Shown one piece after another: positions 1 through 12,033 of a stretch of DNA of 36,529 nucleotides (position 1 is its first letter; every line of letters begins with the position of its first letter). The stretch spans positions 252,257 to 288,785 of the forward strand of contig WELA01003352.1 of the NCBI GenBank assembly GCA_009602735.1, written 5' to 3'. A program made the position numbers and the translations under genes. This DNA comes from Mesotaenium endlicherianum. Taxonomy: Eukaryota > Streptophyta > Zygnematophyceae > Zygnematales > Mesotaeniaceae. The notes under the pieces are model-generated. The model made no database searches, was not told where the DNA came from, and saw only the letters and a list, made by a program, of their open reading frames with translations.

Positions 1-408
1 GGGGGGGGGGGGATTGGGAGGTTGAAGAGTCTGCTGGGGTCAGGGTTTGAGGGACTGCTTTTGAAGTCCATCTGCAGCCTTTGGTGGGACTGTGGGCTCT
101 GAGTTTGGGCTCTGGCCTCAGGTGCCAGCCAACTTTCACATGGGGCTTCTTGGAGATGGAGCGAGTGAGCGCGCGCGAGCGCATGGGGCACAGGGCCCCC
201 CCCGGGGGAATTGCCCTTCTGCTGGCTGTGACTGCTGGCTGTGTGTAGAGTGGCCCTTGCGGTGCAGCAAGTGGCGTCTGAGACTCGGAGGAAGGGGGGA
301 CCGAGAGAGAGACAGAGACAGAGGAGAGGCAGAGGGAGAGGGTGGGAGAGAGAGGTCCAGAGGGAGATGCAAAGAGAGGGGCGGGAAGAGAGGGAGTGTG
401 AGCACGGT

Positions 409-410
<2 letters not shown>

Positions 411-440
<30 letters not shown>
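411..440. repeat. (AG)15 microsatellite
   Basis: This is a perfect AG dinucleotide run embedded in about 140 bp of GA-rich DNA. Confidence 0.95.
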
Positions 441-442
<2 letters not shown>

Positions 443-644
443 GGCTGAAGTGGGCAGGAATGACGGAGTGAGAGCATGGCAGTGCAGCCGTGGTGCGAGC
501 AGCGGCTGCCCAGGCAGCCAGTCAATGCCTCAGCCCCACCCACCTCTCAGAACCCCACTAACTGCAGCCAGCCAGCGCAGCAAGGGCCCTCATCTGACAG
601 ATCCCGCACATCCAGCAGTTGTCCATGAGCTTAATTTGCCACAG

Positions 645-760
645 CCAGCTAGCCAGCAAGCCTGCCAGCCTGCCAGCCAGCCTGCCTGCCTGCCTGCCTG
701 CTTGCCTGCTTGCCTGCTTGCCCGTCCGCCTGCATGCGTGCCTGCCTGCTTACTGGCTGG
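645..760. repeat. CCTG/CAGC tetranucleotide-type array
   Basis: The array consists of imperfect tandem CCTG, CTTG and AGCC units. It lies inside the presumed first intron of the minus-strand glycosyltransferase gene. Confidence 0.85.
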
Positions 761-995
761 CCGGCTCAACCGGGCTGCCTGCAGGACTGCCGGCACGACT
801 GCCGGCCGGCATCGCAGCGAGCTGGGGAGTGAGCGGCCCCCACGCCCGCCCACAGTCCAGCCTAGCCGGCAAGGAGCGAGAGAGAGGGAAAGCAAACGAG
901 CAAGCACAACCTGGCCGGCCGGCCAGTCGGCCGGCCAGCCGTCCAAGGTGCGCGGCAAGCAAGCGAGCGAGAGAGCACGGGCAAGTGTCCCGCAC

Positions 996-2186
996 CTCGT
1001 AGGTCGGCTCGTCAAAGGCGGCCACGAGCACGCGGCGCGCGAGCCCCGCGGCGCGCGCGCTCTCCAGCCAGTTGAGCAGGAAGTCCTTGAACGCCACGCT
1101 GGCAAACGTCGCCATCACAAGCTCGCTTTCTCCGCCGCTTTTGCCGCCGCCCCCGCCGCCCAGCGCCGCCACCGCCGCCCGGAGCTCGCTGTCATCCAGC
1201 AGGTCTGGCCGCAGGACCTCCGCAAAGACCGGCTCGATCGCCTTCCCGTACTTACGCTCCAGCTGCGCGCGCTCCCGTTCCGACACCTCGCCGCTCTGCG
1301 CCCTCTCCAGGAGCACCTGCCACTGCTCCTCCGTGCGCCCCTCCGCCTCCACGGCTTCCGCGCCCTCCCCCTCCTCACCGCCTGCGTCGCTCCCCTCGCG
1401 CGCCCCCTCATCGGCGCCGTCCTCCCCCCCCTCCTCCTGTCCCTCTTCCCGCCCCTCCTCCGGTCGCTGCTGGCCGCCGTTGGCATGCTCTTCCTGGCCC
1501 ACCCGCCGCTGCTGCTCCTGCAGCTTCTTGTGCGGCTCCGGCGGCTCCAGCGGGTCCTGCGGATCCTCCTGCGGCTCCTGTGGATTCTGTGCGTCGCGGG
1601 CAGAGCCCTGCTCCGATACGCCCTCCTCAGAGTCCTGTGGGTCTCGTTCGTCTGCACCTACCTGCCCTTGATCCGGGTTAGTCTGCTCCGAGAAACCAAA
1701 GGTCGTGCCCCTGGCGCTATTCGTCTCTGGGATCCTGTCGCTGGTTAGCTTGACCAAGTGGCGCGGGCGTGCAGTCGGCAGCACAGGCTGGACTCCGGCG
1801 TGCTTAGCTGTCAGGAACACTCTGTCCCGTGGCCGTGGCCACTTGAGCTTCACTGTAGAGTCAACTCCGGCAGAGTCAACTCCAGCAGAGTCAACCCCCG
1901 CAGAGTCAACCGCTGGCAATGCCTGCAATAAGGGGCCTCCTGAGAGATCCTGTTCTGCTTCGAGCTGACCGCTGTCCCAGTTGGCACCGATGAGGTGGTG
2001 CCTGCCCCTTGACAGGCGGTGGCCTCTGATGTCGCCATCTGTCTTGAGAAGGTCATACGCAGGATGGTCTCTTGCAAATAAATATACAAGACTCAGAGTT
2101 GCACACAGTGCGAGGGTGATGAAATAACAACTTCTGCGAGAGAGACGAATTACTATGTAGTCAGCCTGCGCTGGAGGAGGGGCCAT
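996..2186 (-). CDS. Type II membrane glycosyltransferase (PF03407-like), first coding exon, partial gene
   Basis: The exon runs from ATG at 2186 to 996 (397 codons) and ends at a CTACGAG|GTGCGG donor in phase 0. An in-frame TAG just upstream fixes the start after it. A short N-terminus is followed by one hydrophobic segment at about residues 18-38, a type II signal anchor typical of Golgi glycosyltransferases. Then come a VDSAG tandem repeat (about 93-110), a long E/Q/G-rich linker and a folded segment from about 350. The motif ELVMATFASVAFKDFLLNWL followed by RRVLVAAFDEPTYE resembles the first beta-alpha-beta unit of the nucleotide-diphospho-sugar transferase family PF03407, which includes the plant RRA and XEG113 arabinosyltransferases. 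The catalytic part must lie in exons beyond the left edge, so sugar and acceptor are unknown. The gene is divergent from the kinase gene, about 1.3 kb away. Confidence 0.68.
1857..1912 (-). repeat. 15-bp coding minisatellite (VDSAG repeat)
   Basis: About four copies of a 15-bp unit (CAGAGTCAACTCCGG and variants on the plus strand) encode VDSAG in the glycosyltransferase stem region. The unit length is a multiple of three, so copy changes keep the frame. Confidence 0.85.
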
Positions 2187-3523
2187 TCGGGGCACCTACG
2201 GACGCCCCTCGAAGGCAGCTACCTTCTCGCCGCGCATAACCCTCTCCTGCCAAATGCCAAAGTCATGTCCGAGTATATACACCACCTTTATTGCCACGCG
2301 TTTACGAATGTGTATGTTGTCCCATGTTGGCACTTTGCACACAGGCAGATATAGTACGAGGACGAAGTCAATAAACTTTAGTTCCAACTCCAACTTCGAC
2401 TTGCATCGACTCGGTTCACGAATATGTTGTTCACGATATCTGGCAACCGCAGGTGCGCGCGCTTCCTTTGGGGATCGAAAAGCCGGGATATGCAAGAAAA
2501 GAAGGGGAAAAGCTGGGGAAAAAGGTCCAAAGTGGTCGACAGTTCATTAATGTAGTATTATATAGCAGGAGTGGACCTATTCCTTTAAGCACTTCCCGCG
2601 GGCCTGCGTGGGCCCAGTTTCACAAGGTCTCCTCAGGTTAACAAAGCGCCCGCCATGACCTGCCATGAACCACCATAAACCTTGCGAGTCGCAAATCGCG
2701 ACCCCGCCCAAGGGGGGTCCAACTTCCAAGAAGTCAGCAAAACAGCTGAGTCAAGCTGACATGGAGGAAATCTGGCACCACCGAGCACAACGGAGTCATC
2801 ACTTGCTACCATCAGCTACCATGCTTGCTACCACTCGAGTCAATCCGAGCCCGATTTGAGCTCACTGAAGCTCGATTGAACATATCCGCCATATATGGGA
2901 CCAGATGAAGCCAAATATGGCTTACAAAGACCGAAGTTTATTCTGCAGTTTACTCCATGGAAGTCGATTCGACTGGATTCGACCAGATACGACCATGCCT
3001 GGCTGTCTGTGCCCGACAACTTTGGGCCACTTCAGCATCTCATAACGGCTGCCAATTGTCAAACCTTGCCTGAGAGCTAGCAGAACTGGCATGAGCTTGG
3101 CATCGTGGGCTGATAGTGGGGCATATACAGCCAGGGCACAGCATAAGTGCGCACTCGTATACACAAGACTGGCCCAGACTGGCTGCGAATGACTTCGCAC
3201 GAGTCCACCCTGGCGTGCTTATGTGTGCTTGTGAGCCTAAATTGAGTGTTCCTGGGAAATTATCGCAGGCTACATCCCTCATAACTGGGCGCAAAAGAAA
3301 CGTCATGTTGCATGTATGCATTCCGCAATATTTTTCTGTGTAGTAGTACTGCCAAACCGTGGGCACGCTAGAAGAAGCTACTTGATGTTCGTAAGCTCGC
3401 AACACTGAAAAGCGATTGTTTGTGGCAGCTAGTGACAGTGTCTCAAACATTCTGCATTGACGTGCCTCAAATAGTAACAGCTACTGACTGCACAAGGCCG
3501 TTCCAGGCGCTTTAGGTACAGCA
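2187..3523. other. Divergent intergenic/5' region
   Basis: This lies between the minus-strand glycosyltransferase start (2186) and the proposed plus-strand kinase start (3524), so it should hold both promoters and 5' UTRs. I see no convincing coding exon, tRNA or mobile element. Small repeats are visible: GCTACCA three times at about 2806-2835, and several ATTCGAC/GATACGAC units at about 2965-2995. No TATA box stands out. Confidence 0.4.
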
Positions 3524-6500
3524 ATGGCTTCGTATCAGAGCGACCCTACTTTAGCTGGTGATAAGCGCCAGCAAGGAACTTCTGACACAGGTACCAATTG
3601 CTTAGCTACTCGAGCTACTTAGCTACTGAGTCACCAATTGTGTCTGGAACCTTCTTATGTTTGTAGTCATCAAGTTGTGAGGTTCTCAACCATGGCTAGG
3701 TGCATGTTGGAATATGCGGACTTTAGGTCACCGCTTACAAGCCGGTTATCTGTGTGTACAAGACAATGAAGGCGACTCCAATGAGCACGAGCACCTTGGC
3801 AGGTGTATTGCTGTGTTTCTTGAAAGATGGATTGACATGATTGATTGTTCAGAGATGGAGTAAGCATATATATTCTTTGATAGTTGAGGAGTATTTGGCT
3901 TCATGGACCCCACAATCGTATATTCCAATATGTTCCATTTGGTGCTGGATAAAATAAGTCACATGAGCTGAGGCTAAACTACAAATAAATTTTATCTGCC
4001 TGCTTCTCAGTTTCTCTTTCCAATGTGAATTCACTTCCCGCTGTGCTTGTTACTTGGTGGAGTTGTTGTTGACATTAACATGTTCAGCAGAAGATGCGTA
4101 CGAAGGTGCAGATTATAGTGTTATATTTGTACTGCTAGCGACCATGCAAACTCACTAACCTGATGTCTGGAGCCTAAATATAGGACACCCAACCCTCCCC
4201 CGCTGTTCTCCTGCTTCCCTGTGGTTCTCTGGACATGCGCTGTTCAGTAGTTCATGATGAATAAGAGGGTGGGCATCATCCTGCTTAGTTCATTAAGATG
4301 GTCCCTTAAGTCAATACCAGAGTGCTATCTAGCATGTGCTCCTCGCCCTTGGGGGGCAAAATCATGCCCGTCGGAGTCTAGGTCTGGGTCTGTATGTTTA
4401 TATGTACTCAATGAAGCAGAAGTGCATTATAAGACGGCACTTTTTGCCTCTCTTCTATTTCCAGACAGGCAGCCTGAACATGGGAGGACGCAGCCCCTGG
4501 GTGCTGGTCTTGGTCAAACCCCTTCTCCTTCAAAGCTGCAACCCTCGGCTGGTCAGAGTCAATCAGGTACAGGCAGCCAACAGAGCGGAAGCACGGCTCC
4601 TACAGACCAAGGAGGAGAGAGTGGGAAGGAACCAAAAGATAAGGAGCTGACAGAGGAATCAATTATATCTGAGAAGGAACTAGAAAGGTCGGCATCAGGA
4701 AAGCCTGGGGATTCTCTGGATAGGGCGGGCATAAAGGGAGACTGGCTGTTTGAGGCAAAGGGGTCACAGTCAGCTGAGATAAACAAGATCTCTCCCACGC
4801 CTGGCACAGGCTTGACAGGTCCTGACACAGGTATTTTACAAACAGGTCAGCCTTATGTGGCCTGAGCTGCTGTAGCTGGATGTGGCTGGCACATGGAGCC
4901 CCATCAAATAAGGACGGCCAGGGGTTGGGTTGTTGGCAATTAGAGGGACCATTGGATATGGTGATACGGCTTGAGCTGTAGACAGGTTGTATACATGGTT
5001 GAGGCAGACACATGTGGCCACCGCCATAGGAGGTACAAGACGACCTCTGCAGTACTGGGATACGTCAAGGCATCAAAGCAGAAGTGGGCTGATTTTTAGC
5101 TGCAGCAGTATGCCTCTTGAATGAGGAGCTCTATGTTCAGAGAAAGTCACACAGGCTTACTTTGCTAGGTTTCTGACAGCAATATTAGCATATGTAAAAG
5201 TAAAGTAAGTGCTATTTCAGAAGTTTTGTGGCTTACTGCAAGTTTATTTGGTAGAATTTTATATGTCCTATAGTCTGGAGATAGTTTGTATATAGACATC
5301 TGTTACTAATAGATGAACGTTTAGATCATTTCATGCTAGTCATTGACAACGACAGTGATGTATTTAAGTGCAAAAGCTCGCCTTGTTGGGCTGATTTACA
5401 AGATTCCAAAATTGACCATGTTGCGCCGTTTCATTAAGTGGGCCTTCAAAATATTCATACAAATTAGCAGTTTGTGCAGAAAGGGATTGTTCAAGAGGCC
5501 GGGAACAGATGAATGTCTCAAGCAACAATATTTTGGTTGAAAGTGCATAGACAGAGGAATTAGAAAATGATGTGCTTGCTGACACAAATAACCCCCGCAG
5601 TGATGACTAAAGTGATCACGGAATTGCCAGCATTTGAGTCCAGAAGACGCTATGAGACTGGATGGTCGAGCCATGGTTGACAAAGCTGCGTGGTAGAACG
5701 GTCATGGATATGTGAAAGAAAGCGCTGCAAGATGGTTCAGGCCTACTTCACACCACCTGCAAAATGAATGCTAATATCAGGCTAAGAAATGTCATGACAA
5801 GGAACGGAGCAGTAACTATCATGCCTTGAAAGTAGTGCAGTTCTGTGTGAGCTTCACTGTTTTAAGTTAAAAAACATAATGGCTAACAGAAGTTCCTACG
5901 GAACAAGTTACTTAAAAAAGAATGGTCTGAATGGGCCTTCCAGAATTCTTCAAGGACCAAACTTTGAAGAATCAGGCAGGTCTGCAACGGATAAGACCAT
6001 GCAGGGCCATCGGAGAACTCTGCCTGTACGAGCTGCCCTGCCTGGGACATTTAAGACAGTACAGACATCTCAGAGTTGTGTGCTTGGCAAAACAACTTCG
6101 GGGAAAGAGAAGAAGGTGCAGTCTTCTCAGAGACCTTTGCCTGGTACATCAGCTGTGCCCGGGAAAGACAAGGTGATATAGTCTTTTGCCATTCTCCATA
6201 GTGCAGTCTTTGATTCGTTTGGGTCTTGTCAGAAGTGAAGTAATATCTGCTTTGGATTAGTGGAAGCTGCAGGTGGTCCTGGAGACCAACCAGTCTTTTT
6301 GGTTCAAATGATTCATTGAGCTAACCTGACCTGAAAAAGGAGGACAAATGCACCATCTACACTGAAGCTTACACCCACAGTTCACCTTCTTGTCTCACAC
6401 GAATCTGGTCGGCTCCTACTTATCTGGCTGTGCAGCAAAGTGGAGGAATGGTTTCACCCTCAAGACCCTTCAGAAAGGGTGCCATCCTGGCCAACATGCA

Positions 6501-9400
6501 TGTAAATCTCCTGTATACAACTTCTCTGAAGATGGAAAAGGAAGTGGAGAATCAGCCTGAGAAGGTGACTGCTCCCGATAGGAATTACATGGCAATCATC
6601 AGCGAGCTTGAGCTTGAAAAGAAACAGGTAAGCCGTCTGTTTTTTGGTGTTAGTACTGGATTTTTGTCTTTTGTCCCTCGTCATTTTTGACTTACAGGTC
6701 GTCACCCGCATGTGCTACTTGCAACCAGCCGCAGAAGTTGTCCAAGGGGGACTTTGGTCCAGTAGCAACATGGAGGCAGGGAGCTGGGTGTCATAAATGT
6801 CAATGGCAGTGAGCACGTTCTTATCAGGTTACTCAGTCCATCTGGTAATGCTGTCCAAAAATTTTTTGTGTGCTTCCTGGCAGCTCAGGGATGCTGTCTG
6901 CAGCTGGCTGTCGGAGTTGGAGGAAGCCACGGAGAAAAGGGGCCAGCTGATGGAGCATATTGGGTTGCTTGAGAATTTGCTTGCTGATAGGGATTTGGAG
7001 CTGCACCACTTCAAGAGATATACAGTCGGATTGCAGAAGAAGGTGAGTCAGATAAGGACTCCCTGCATTGTCTTCCCAGTTTGCTGTTGCCCATTCAAAC
7101 TCTAAGTTTTGCACAGCAGGCTGAGGGCAGAGTTATGCGCTTGTCTGGCATCCTGCCCAAGTTGCCCATGGAGAGCGGGGGGGCGGGGGGCAGCATTCAG
7201 GGGCACTAAATGAGGCCTCTTTTTCTTTTTAGACGGCCCTTCTCATTCCTGTCCTTGGTTGCTTATAAGTGGCAACCTCTACCTCTGATCGTAAGTGATA
7301 CCTGTATAAGTGAACGATAAGAACGTTGTAGGAGTGACCTTTTTTTCCACTTCAGACTTTTTCAGATGTAGTCACAAGTTGGGTAAGCCTTCAGTGCTGG
7401 TCCATCAATATGCGTCTTCGTTAGAGGGGAGAGAGTGCACATTCAAAGTATTAAAAGAGAACGACTTCTAGTGTGTTGAAAGCTTCACTTCTGGCTTGGC
7501 GCTGCCCATCTCGATGCACATAAGAAATTGCACATAAGAAATTCTCTTTGGTAGACATCAGAACCAAGTTTATAGAGGGAGCCTTTAGGAAGTATGTAGT
7601 TGGAGCACTACTCACTCAAGTCAGTAGAAGATGGAAGGAGCGATCTGATGGCATTTTTTTGACCTCGAGGCTCGAGGGGCCTTGGGTGTAGGGGGTGTAT
7701 ACTCAGTAAGCATGCTTGTAAGTGAGCTTCTTGGAAGCACAAGGAGGTTCCATGGTGGTAGTTATGTGTCCTGAAGTGACGTGCATTGTGTAAACTGCTC
7801 CTACAGAGCCATTTTCAGTGTTCATGTAGCAGTCTCCTCCTGAATCACGCCGTAAAGTGCCTTGCGATGGGAGGTGCAGGTGACAGAGTTGGAGAAACAG
7901 CTGCAGGCTCTGCAGGACAACCAGCAGGTCCTCAGCAGGCGCCAGGAGACTGCAGGGCAGGCTGTGGCACCACAAGGGAATACTTCTGTATTGGCTGCTG
8001 CATCCGGTCCTGCTGCTGCTTTCTCTACTGCCGCTGTCGCTCCTGTCGCTGCTACTGCTACTACTGCTGCTGAAGCTCCAGAGCAGGAGGGTGCCACGTC
8101 ACCAGCACCACCGGGCTCCCCCTCACATGCAACGCCAGCTCGTGTGAGCTTTTCAGGTGCTGAAGCTGCAGCTGCGGAATGTTGTGGGATAGGCAGGAGC
8201 TACGTGCAGGCACAGCCTCCTTCTGTTGACTTGCCGTGCACTGCAGGCGCAAAGGTCAATGGGGTGGTGCGACGTGGCGCTGACACTTACGAGGTCATGG
8301 AGGAGCTGGGGAGGGGCCTGTATGGCACTGTGTCTATGTGCCGCCACGTGTCGAGCGGTGCAGTCTTGGCCTTGAAGGAGTACACCCTGGCGTCTGACAT
8401 GGCCAAAGCCTGCATGCTGCAAGAGGCTCGCGTCCTGCGGTCCCTCCAGGGTCACCCCTGCATTCTGGGATTTGAGGGGCATGTGGAGGTGGGCGATGGC
8501 GATAGGTGTGCGGCCCTGATGGAGTACTGCGAGGGGGGGACCCTGGCGGGGTGGAGGGTGAGAGCACGAGTCTGGCAGGATGCGCGCAGTGCGATACTGG
8601 CCACTGGTAAGATTGTCTACGGCGTCGCAGCGGCGCTGATGCACTGCCACGCCATGGACATTGTCCACAGCGACGTGAAGGCGGACAACATCTTCATCAC
8701 AAAGAAGAAGAAAAAGAAGGCGACAATGCAGATGGGGACTGGGGAGAGGGAGGAGGAGGAGAAGGGGGGACACGAGCAGGAGCGCAGGTGCAGCCTCGGC
8801 AGAGCCGGAAACAAGAGCGGCGGCGGCGGCAGTGGCGGCGGGGGCTGCAGGAGCCCCAGCAACGGCGATGAATCGGACGACAGTGCACAGGCCGACTTTG
8901 ACGACATCGCACCCGTCGACGTCAGGCTGGGCGATTTCAACCTGGCCGAGAAGCTCGGCAGCAGCGACGCCGTGGTTAGGAGGGGCGAGGAGATCCGTGC
9001 GTTCTACTTTGCTCCCGAGGCCTGCGCCGGCCGCGGCTACGGCAAGCCCAACGACATGTTCCAGCTGGGGGTCATGATCTGCTGGCTCCTCCTGCGGAAG
9101 CCTCCCTTTGCCAGCGTGGCAGACGTGCTGGCGGGCGTGCGGAGTGACAGCTGGCAGGCGCTCGCCGAGGTGGACTGGCGGTTCGAGGTCCTGGTCGACC
9201 GCCTGCTTAGCGCCGAACCGTGGCGGCGCCCCACAGCCCGGGAGGTGCTCGGCTGCGAGCTGCTCCAGGACTGCGTGCGCCACGTGCCCAAGGAGCTCCT
9301 GCCACCTGTGCCTAAGCTCCTGCCACTTGTCCCTGGGCCCCAGGTGGCGGCCAGCACAGCACGCGGAGCGGGGAGTGGGGGGAATTTTGACACCGCTTGA
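3524..9400 (+). CDS. Coiled-coil protein kinase, six-exon gene
   Basis: The proposed exons are 3524-3590, 4465-4830, 5841-6172, 6436-6627, 6884-7042 and 7880-9400, giving 878 codons plus TGA. Exons 4-6 have clear sites (CAG|GTAAGC, AAG|GTGAGT) and phase-0 joins. Exons 1-3 are weaker, but their phases (1, 1, 0) fit without a stop. Exons 1-3 encode a polar, disordered-looking region. Residues about 300-395 form a coiled coil that continues across two splice junctions. The kinase domain lies in the last exon: glycine loop GRGLYG (about 516-521), Lys 538, alpha-C Glu 554, catalytic loop HSDVKADN (635-642), DFN (724-726) and APE (750-752). The usual HRD Arg is Ser and the DFG Gly is Asn, but the catalytic Asp, Lys and Asn and the metal-binding Asp are present, so activity is plausible. 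A low-complexity K/E/G/S-rich insert of about 70 residues separates catalytic loop and DFN. Substrate and subfamily are unknown. ATG 4254, in frame with exon 2, is an alternative start. Confidence 0.7.
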
Positions 9401-10470
9401 GGGAAAGCTCGTAGAACAGAGACGCAGAGTCCGCGCGCTCGAGAGTGAGAGGTTCCCGAGGGTGTGCACATCTGCACAGTGGGGCTTGCCTAATCCGGTG
9501 CATCACATGCTGCGACAGGGCTTGCTTGAGCTGCCGAGTTTTTTGTGCATCTTTTGAAAGCGGAGTCAGTGGAGGGGGTGTCACCCCTGGTCGCCGCTGT
9601 GTTCAACCTACTAGTTGCTAGCTGTAGATGTACTTCTTTCTTTTGGTCGTCTTTCCATTTGCGTGGATCTGGATAAGCTCTTGAAGCGCTGGTTTGGGGA
9701 ACCCCCGACCGTGTCGTAGGTCTTGATGCTCATTACCTTCGTGCCCGGTTGCATACAACTAGTGTATATTTATAACCAGACTAATTGCTGAAGGACCCCT
9801 CCCCGGCTTAGTTCCTTAGTTGTTTGCTCTCGTGCATATTGCATAAGATGCACATCCATTATTTCACTGACCGGACTGTTTTGGTTCGGGTGCCTTCTGA
9901 AAACGCAGCCTTGCTTGAAGGTGCCTAAATTTTTGCCACATGGCAGGCAATGTAAATGACAGAAAGCAGAGTGGAGGTGCATGCTCTCGCCTGCAAATTA
10001 GTGCTTTGGTTTGCAATATTGACAAAGATGTTTCTGAATCCTTGTGTATATGGGAGCTCTACAAAAATGGTTTGCTTTTTTCACTCACAAAAGTCAACGA
10101 ACAGCGACAAGTTGCCTTTTGCCTATGTGCTCGTAAGCGAGCTCTGTACTTTCCGCGGAGCCTTCAGGCTTAGCTTTTCTGCAATACGTATGCCTGCATG
10201 TGGCAATAATGTTGCATGGACCGCCCATTTCACATTTATAAGCCACGCACGCGCCACTGATTTGGCAAAGAGAAAAGAGAACGGGGTCGCAATTCTTGCC
10301 CACAGGTAAATCTCCTACAGGTCATTCGTTTATGTTGAAATCACAAGTTCAGCGTAAGGCGCTGCTTGCTTCTCACTTCCCAACGTGTGAATTGGATCTC
10401 CACTTTGAATGAATCGGCAAACGTGAATAATTTCTGATATAGTTATTGTTTTTCCACCTATATCTCATCT
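9401..10470. other. 3' UTR of the kinase gene and intergenic DNA
   Basis: No coding potential or RNA gene is visible here. A TGTAA pentamer, the green-algal type of polyadenylation signal, occurs at 9951-9955 about 550 nt after the stop codon, but its use is only a guess. Confidence 0.4.
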
Positions 10471-10550
10471 GTCAGAATGGCCGAGTTGGTCTAAGGCGCC
10501 AGTTTCAGGTACTGGTCCGAAAGGGCATGGGTTCAAATCCCATTTCTGAC
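10471..10550 (+). tRNA. tRNA-Leu-CAG: tRNA-Leu (CAG anticodon)
   Basis: The 80-nt cloverleaf can be drawn by eye. The acceptor stem is GTCAGAA (10471-10477) with TTCTGAC (10544-10550). The anticodon stem CCAGT/ACTGG closes the loop TTCAGGT with anticodon CAG. An 11-nt variable arm fits the class II form used by tRNA-Leu, and the T arm is ATGGG-TTCAAAT-CCCAT. No intron is present and CCA is not encoded. The B box GGTTCAAATCC is intact. A TTTTT run at 10564-10568, 13 nt downstream, fits RNA polymerase III termination. Confidence 0.93.
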
Positions 10551-10563
10551 ATTGTACTTGCAC

Positions 10564-10568
10564 TTTTT
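10564..10568 (+). terminator. Pol III terminator of the tRNA-Leu gene
   Basis: A run of five T residues lies 13 nt after the mature tRNA 3' end, the usual pol III stop signal. Confidence 0.7.
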
Positions 10569-11335
10569 GGCATGTGTCGTTTTCCTGCCCTTATAAGGTT
10601 AAGTTACTAGTCAGAACCTCGTCAAAGTTTTTAACGCGAACCGTGAATGTTCAACGGCCGCATCGTTGGTCTGCCTATGTGTCTTTCTCCAGTTATCTTG
10701 ACATTTCCCATTTGTATCGCTACTCACCAGGCTCACCACGTGAAATTACTGGAGACTTCTAAAGCTCAAGTTTGGTACAACTTTATGTAATTCATTTGCT
10801 TATTCTGTACAGCTATATACGCTTTTTCATTATTTCGGCTTGTGGAAGTCATGGTACATACCATGGGGTGCTAACTCTTCAAAACACCTTGATAGGGGCA
10901 AATGGGAGTTCATCATGCTCGGGACGCCTTGAACCTGCGATCGAGCGCCTTAGACGCTTATTTTGGTCAGCTTGAGAGCAGGTTTAAGTTTGAGGATTGG
11001 TTGGTTCAAAGCTCCACGCGCATGTGTGCTTGACCACCCTTAGAACTAACTTGAATTCTTGATTTTACTTTTAAGATTGCCATCCATTTGCTCATGCTTT
11101 TCCACAACCTTGACACGAACTTGAAATACACAGTTCAGTTCAGAACGACTTCAAATAGTGTCAAATAATCCCCGCCTTGTACCTTACTCCACTAAATCTG
11201 AAGTTTGCAGTGGATCCATTTTTGACTGACAAACGCTTGACTAACTTCGACAAATATACAGTCTAGATTGTCCACAAGCGACCCTCCAACTTTTGAGCTA
11301 GTATCCCACATAAAGCTCACCAAAAGTATCGCCCA
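10569..11335. other. AT-rich intergenic DNA
   Basis: No gene is recognised. A 15-bp sequence at 10858-10872 (ATACCATGGGGTGCT) recurs exactly at 13011-13025, which hints that old repeat fragments are present. Confidence 0.4.
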
Positions 11336-11340
11336 CCGTC

Positions 11341-12028
11341 TGAAAGGGGCAGAGTGCCCTAGTGGAAGCGTAGTGACTCACGAGGAACCAAACTAGTTGC
11401 AATCATACTCTAGAGTGTAACGGCATATCACTAAGAAAGTTGATGACAATTATTCAGCATTTTGAGTTGCAAGAAACTGCTCACAAATGAATGAGGATGA
11501 AAGGCAAACTCGTAGGAATGTAGAGAAGTGAAAATTGATGAGAAACAAAGAAGTTCTGCTTATTTATAATTTTCTACGACGACCGCTCGCCCCGAGGAGG
11601 GAGGGCCGCTTAGCAACGGAATTTCTCACTGTTTCTCAAATCGTACCTTTCAAAATATTCGTGAGAAGGCCAGATCAGCCTCATCCAACGGGTCGGGTCG
11701 ATTTGATGTCCACACATGCATGCATCGAATTATCTAGAATATACTAACTTAGCGCGCTAATCCGAAAATTCTGGATAAATCGACCTGGTTGCCACTCCTC
11801 GTCAACTGAAATTACTTGAAAGTTCGAATTCACTCCGACGGCCTAGATCGCTCGACGCTGTCGGTCAATCCGACGGTCGCGCTCACCGCAAACTAAGGAC
11901 AATCGTCAACCAACCTTAAAATTAATTAAACTTCAGAAATCCATAACTTTCTCAATACTTCACCAAATTCGACGAATTGTATACCAAAACGACTACAAAA
12001 ATGCACTCTACAATCTTATCACCATACA
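11341..12028 (-). mobile_element. Solo LTR, gypsy family A, minus orientation
   Basis: This 688-bp block is the reverse complement of the LTRs at 15568 and 30235, with many point differences. On the minus strand it starts TGTATGGTGATAAGATTGTAG and ends CA. Shared landmarks include GTAGAGTGCATTTTTG, CGCGCTAAGTTAGTATATTC and the TATAAATA promoter element (minus strand, about 11560-11572). It is flanked by perfect 5-bp duplications CCGTC (11336-11340 and 12029-12033) with no internal retroelement sequence beside it, so it is a solo LTR left by LTR-LTR recombination. Confidence 0.88.
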
Positions 12029-12033
12029 CCGTC

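Larger units (their letters stand above)
1..995 (-). other. Part of intron 1 of the upstream glycosyltransferase gene, rich in simple repeats
   Basis: This stretch lies 3' of the first coding exon (996-2186) on the minus strand, and I could not find a second exon in it. It holds a G run at 1-12, GA-rich DNA from about 295 with a perfect (AG)15 at 411-440, a degenerate CCTG/AGCC tetranucleotide array at about 645-760, and GGCCGGCC-rich palindromic DNA at about 765-950. Several long open frames cross it on both strands. Their translations are low-complexity repeats of the simple sequence and I do not regard them as genes. Confidence 0.55.

Noticed and set aside
441..1748. 435-codon plus-strand open frame over the glycosyltransferase exon and the repeat array
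   Set aside because: It is Leu/Pro/Arg-rich and antisense to a better supported exon; GC-rich DNA and CCTG repeats keep it open.
3532..3543. TCGTATCAGAGC, similar to a tRNA-Met primer binding site
   Set aside because: No LTR end precedes it; it fits better as coding sequence of the first kinase exon.
8153..9469. 438-codon minus-strand frame opposite the kinase domain
   Set aside because: It is a shadow of the kinase exon; no motif, and composition follows the antisense codons.
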